A stretch of DNA of 9,306 nt from Promethearchaeota archaeon. GTDB taxonomy: Archaea > Asgardarchaeota > Lokiarchaeia > Sigynarchaeales > SOKP01. Location: NCBI GenBank assembly GCA_016839845.1, contig JAEOTL010000043.1:1-9306 (forward strand). The letters run 5' to 3'. The notes beneath the pieces are model-generated. The model did no database searches and was not told where the DNA came from. It worked only from the letters and a program-made list of their open reading frames with translations. Shown here piece after piece: positions 7,912-9,306 of this stretch. Made by a program: the position numbers and the translations under genes. Each line of letters starts with the position of its first letter. Position 1 is the stretch's first letter.

Positions 7912-7947
7912 TGTTTCATATAATCAAGGAAATGTTTCATTTAATCA
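7909..7947. repeat. Tandem direct repeat with 21-bp period, probable operator
   Basis: Copies at 7909-7926 (AAATGTTTCATATAATCA) and 7930-7947 (AAATGTTTCATTTAATCA) match at 17 of 18 positions and repeat with a 21-bp period, about two helical turns. Each holds an ATG-N3-CAT inverted core. The first copy abuts and overlaps the upstream edge of the minus-strand TATA box, where an archaeal activator or repressor would act on the solute-binding protein promoter. It could also affect the divergent membrane protein gene, which starts about 110 bases away. Confidence 0.5.
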
Positions 7948-8058
7948 CTTCTTTTACAGAAAAATAGAAATTAGAATAAAAAGATATTAAATAGAAATTT
8001 CCTTTTTTATTAATAACTTACAAAGGATGCAATTTTCTTGTTAACAAAACGATAAAAC

Positions 8059-8604
8059 ATGAGTGACGAAACTGGTAAAATTAAAGAAGAACGCTTTTTG
8101 AAAAAAGATAAAGAATCAAAGAGTCATTTTCACGTAGATTGGGGAAGACAAGGAACGGTTATTTTTGCATATATTGCTGTTTTATTAGGCTATTTTGGAA
8201 TTATCGCAAATATACTTTTAGTTAATGATCTTGGCTTATGGATTCCTTATACTGAAATGGATCCTACCATTTTGATTTGGACTTATAAAGTATATCCAGA
8301 CACATTCTACTTACCGATTTTATTACTATTTTTAATAAGCCTTTTATTAACTTATAAGGAAGATATTCCCCATTATGGTATAAAAGCTTCATTATGGCTA
8401 GTACCACCATTACTAGCTGAAGGCTTTTTGTTTTATTGGTTAATGTTTGGATTTTCTGCTGAACCGTTCATTTTACAATTTGCTAATGGGGAAGGTTATT
8501 TAAATGTGTTAATATTATACGGGTGTACGTTTACTGGAGCCTTAAGTGGGATGAAATTAAAACAATTCAATAAAAAAAGAAGAAGAAGAAGAGAATTGGA
8601 GTAA
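8059..8604 (+). CDS. Unrecognised four-helix membrane protein upstream of the permease
   Basis: I do not recognise this 181-residue protein. It has a charged N-terminal tail (residues 1-30), then four likely membrane helices at about 32-55, 80-99, 108-132 and 145-166. It ends in a strongly basic tail, KKRRRRRELE. An even helix count with basic ends suggests both termini are inside the cell. The loop between helices 1 and 2 (about 56-79) is acidic and aromatic and would face outside. An in-frame TAA at 8053-8055 rules out an upstream start, and no ribosome site is visible, so the transcript may be nearly leaderless. The gene ends 35 bases before the permease start in the same direction, so co-transcription is likely. 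It could be an accessory subunit or assembly factor of the transporter, but no motif shows this. Codon composition is AT-rich like that of the permease. Confidence 0.8.
   Translation: MSDETGKIKEERFLKKDKESKSHFHVDWGRQGTVIFAYIAVLLGYFGIIANILLVNDLGLWIPYTEMDPTILIWTYKVYPDTFYLPILLLFLISLLLTYKEDIPHYGIKASLWLVPPLLAEGFLFYWLMFGFSAEPFILQFANGEGYLNVLILYGCTFTGALSGMKLKQFNKKRRRRRELE
8578..8593 (+). repeat. AGA triplet tract encoding an arginine run
   Basis: Five consecutive AGA codons encode the RRRRR near the C-terminus of the membrane protein, followed by GAA TTG GAG and the stop. The purine tract could slip, changing the tail length by whole codons. Confidence 0.6.
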
Positions 8605-8622
8605 AAAAAAGCAATTATAAAC

Positions 8623-8632
8623 GAAGGAGTGG
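8623..8632 (+). promoter_or_regulatory. Strong ribosome binding site of the permease
   Basis: GAAGGAGTGG is followed by a short run ending in A residues and then the ATG at 8640, with about seven to ten bases of spacing. It is the clearest Shine-Dalgarno site in the window and fits an internal operon gene, in contrast to the site-less membrane protein gene before it. Confidence 0.7.
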
Positions 8633-8639
8633 TAAAAAA

Positions 8640-9306
8640 ATGGCTCGACAAGCAACTAATATGGTAAAGTATATCATTAAGCGAATTATTATTATGATTC
8701 CGATGTTATTTATCGCTTTAATAGCTACATGGATTTTATCAAACATGATGACAGTGGATCCTATACTGAATAGAGTAGGATTTGCAGATCCATCAGTTCT
8801 TGAAGCAGAAAGACAAAGAGTTGGATATTATGACCCTTGGTTTATTAAACTCGCACTTTTTTTAAAAAACTTTTTCACCGGGGATTGGGGTGAATCTTAT
8901 ATACTCAAGCCAGGAAAATCTGTCCTTACACTTATTAGTGAGATATTTCCTAAGACTATTGAATTGATGATAGTTCCAACGATTATATCTCCATTTATTG
9001 CTGTTAGACTAGGGACTACTGCAGCAAGTAACAAGGATAAAAAGAGAGATTCCACAATTCGTTTTATTGCTATAATTGGAGCGGCTTTTCCAGTTTTTTG
9101 GTTTGCAAACGTTCTTCAAATTGGTTTTGGTGTTTATGTATTCGAATATACCAATGGTCAATTAGATATACCCGTTATGTTAACAAACACACCAGGTTTA
9201 TCTAACCCAGGCCCTATAGATGGATTTAGAACAAACTTCCGAATAATTGATAGCATTATATACAATGATCAAGCTTTTCTATTTGACACCATCTTACATC
9301 TGATTC
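8640..9306 (+). CDS. OppB/DppB-type ABC transporter permease, 3' end missing
   Basis: The visible 222 residues start MARQATNMVKYIIKRIIIMIPMLF. This is the usual N-terminal helix of binding-protein-dependent permeases, a KR pair before the first membrane segment (about 12-35). It is followed by the family block around VGYYDPWFIKLALFL, FFTGDWGES and the segment before PKTIEL, where the transmembrane permease domain begins. IGAAFPVFWFANVLQIGFG is a later helix, and the sequence breaks off just after DTILHLI, ahead of the expected last helices. Members are about 310-340 residues, so about two thirds is present. It would form the channel with an OppC/DppC partner, expected next with the ATPases. 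The solute-binding protein encoded divergently is the natural receptor. The substrate may be peptide or oligosaccharide; the sequence does not decide. Confidence 0.93.
   Translation, partial: MARQATNMVKYIIKRIIIMIPMLFIALIATWILSNMMTVDPILNRVGFADPSVLEAERQRVGYYDPWFIKLALFLKNFFTGDWGESYILKPGKSVLTLISEIFPKTIELMIVPTIISPFIAVRLGTTAASNKDKKRDSTIRFIAIIGAAFPVFWFANVLQIGFGVYVFEYTNGQLDIPVMLTNTPGLSNPGPIDGFRTNFRIIDSIIYNDQAFLFDTILHLI

Larger units (their letters stand above)
7829..8058. other. Divergent intergenic control region of the transporter locus
   Basis: This very AT-rich 230-base spacer separates the solute-binding protein gene from the membrane protein/permease unit. It contains the minus-strand ribosome site, TATA box and phased repeat described separately. 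On the plus side a weak TATA-like TTTTTTATTAATAA lies at 8003-8016. No other gene is seen; a five-codon ATG frame at 8027 is not convincing. Confidence 0.5.

Noticed and set aside
8027..8044. Short frame ATG to TAA of five codons upstream of the membrane protein gene, a possible leader peptide
   Set aside because: It has no proper ribosome site, and no attenuator-like structure follows. The predicted transcript start lies close to or after it.

Overview
The window looks like part of an AT-rich archaeal genome, and an anaerobic Asgard-type lineage is plausible. Several things point to archaea. The extracellular solute-binding protein carries 18 N-glycosylation sequons and is held by a C-terminal PGF-plus-transmembrane-plus-basic tail instead of a bacterial lipobox. 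TATA-like box A elements sit upstream of several genes. Stretches of T serve as likely terminators, and isoleucine ATA and arginine AGA/AGG codons are common. A glycyl radical enzyme and a probable F420-dependent oxidoreductase fit an anaerobe. The phylum is an inference and is not proven by anything in the window.

Layout. Positions 1-794 (minus) hold most of a luciferase-like, probably F420-dependent, oxidoreductase that runs off the left edge. It is divergent from a complete glycyl radical enzyme (1027-3480, plus) with a Cys-x-Glu active site and a C-terminal glycyl radical loop. Its subclass cannot be read from the sequence, and no activating radical SAM gene lies next to it here. A spacer with a possible RNA hairpin follows, then a complete cytoplasmic GH32 fructan/sucrose hydrolase (3659-5392, plus). 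This converges on a large anchored Opp/Dpp-type solute-binding protein (5567-7828, minus). Across a 230-base divergent intergenic region with a phased direct repeat lie an unrecognised four-helix membrane protein (8059-8604, plus) and the start of an OppB/DppB-type permease (8640 to the right edge, plus).

How the parts may work together. The right half is one oligopeptide/oligosaccharide-type ABC uptake locus split into two divergent units: binding protein on one side, small membrane protein plus permease on the other. The second permease and the ATPases would be expected beyond the right edge. Archaeal Opp/Dpp-type transporters are known to carry sugars as well as peptides. The neighbouring cytoplasmic GH32 enzyme therefore makes imported fructo-oligosaccharides a reasonable but unproven substrate. 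The glycyl radical enzyme and the oxidoreductase show no evident link to the transporter.

The points most worth following are the orphan, unassigned glycyl radical enzyme, the 21-bp-phased repeat at the binding-protein promoter, the apparent ACG start of the binding protein, and the unknown membrane protein co-directional with the permease.
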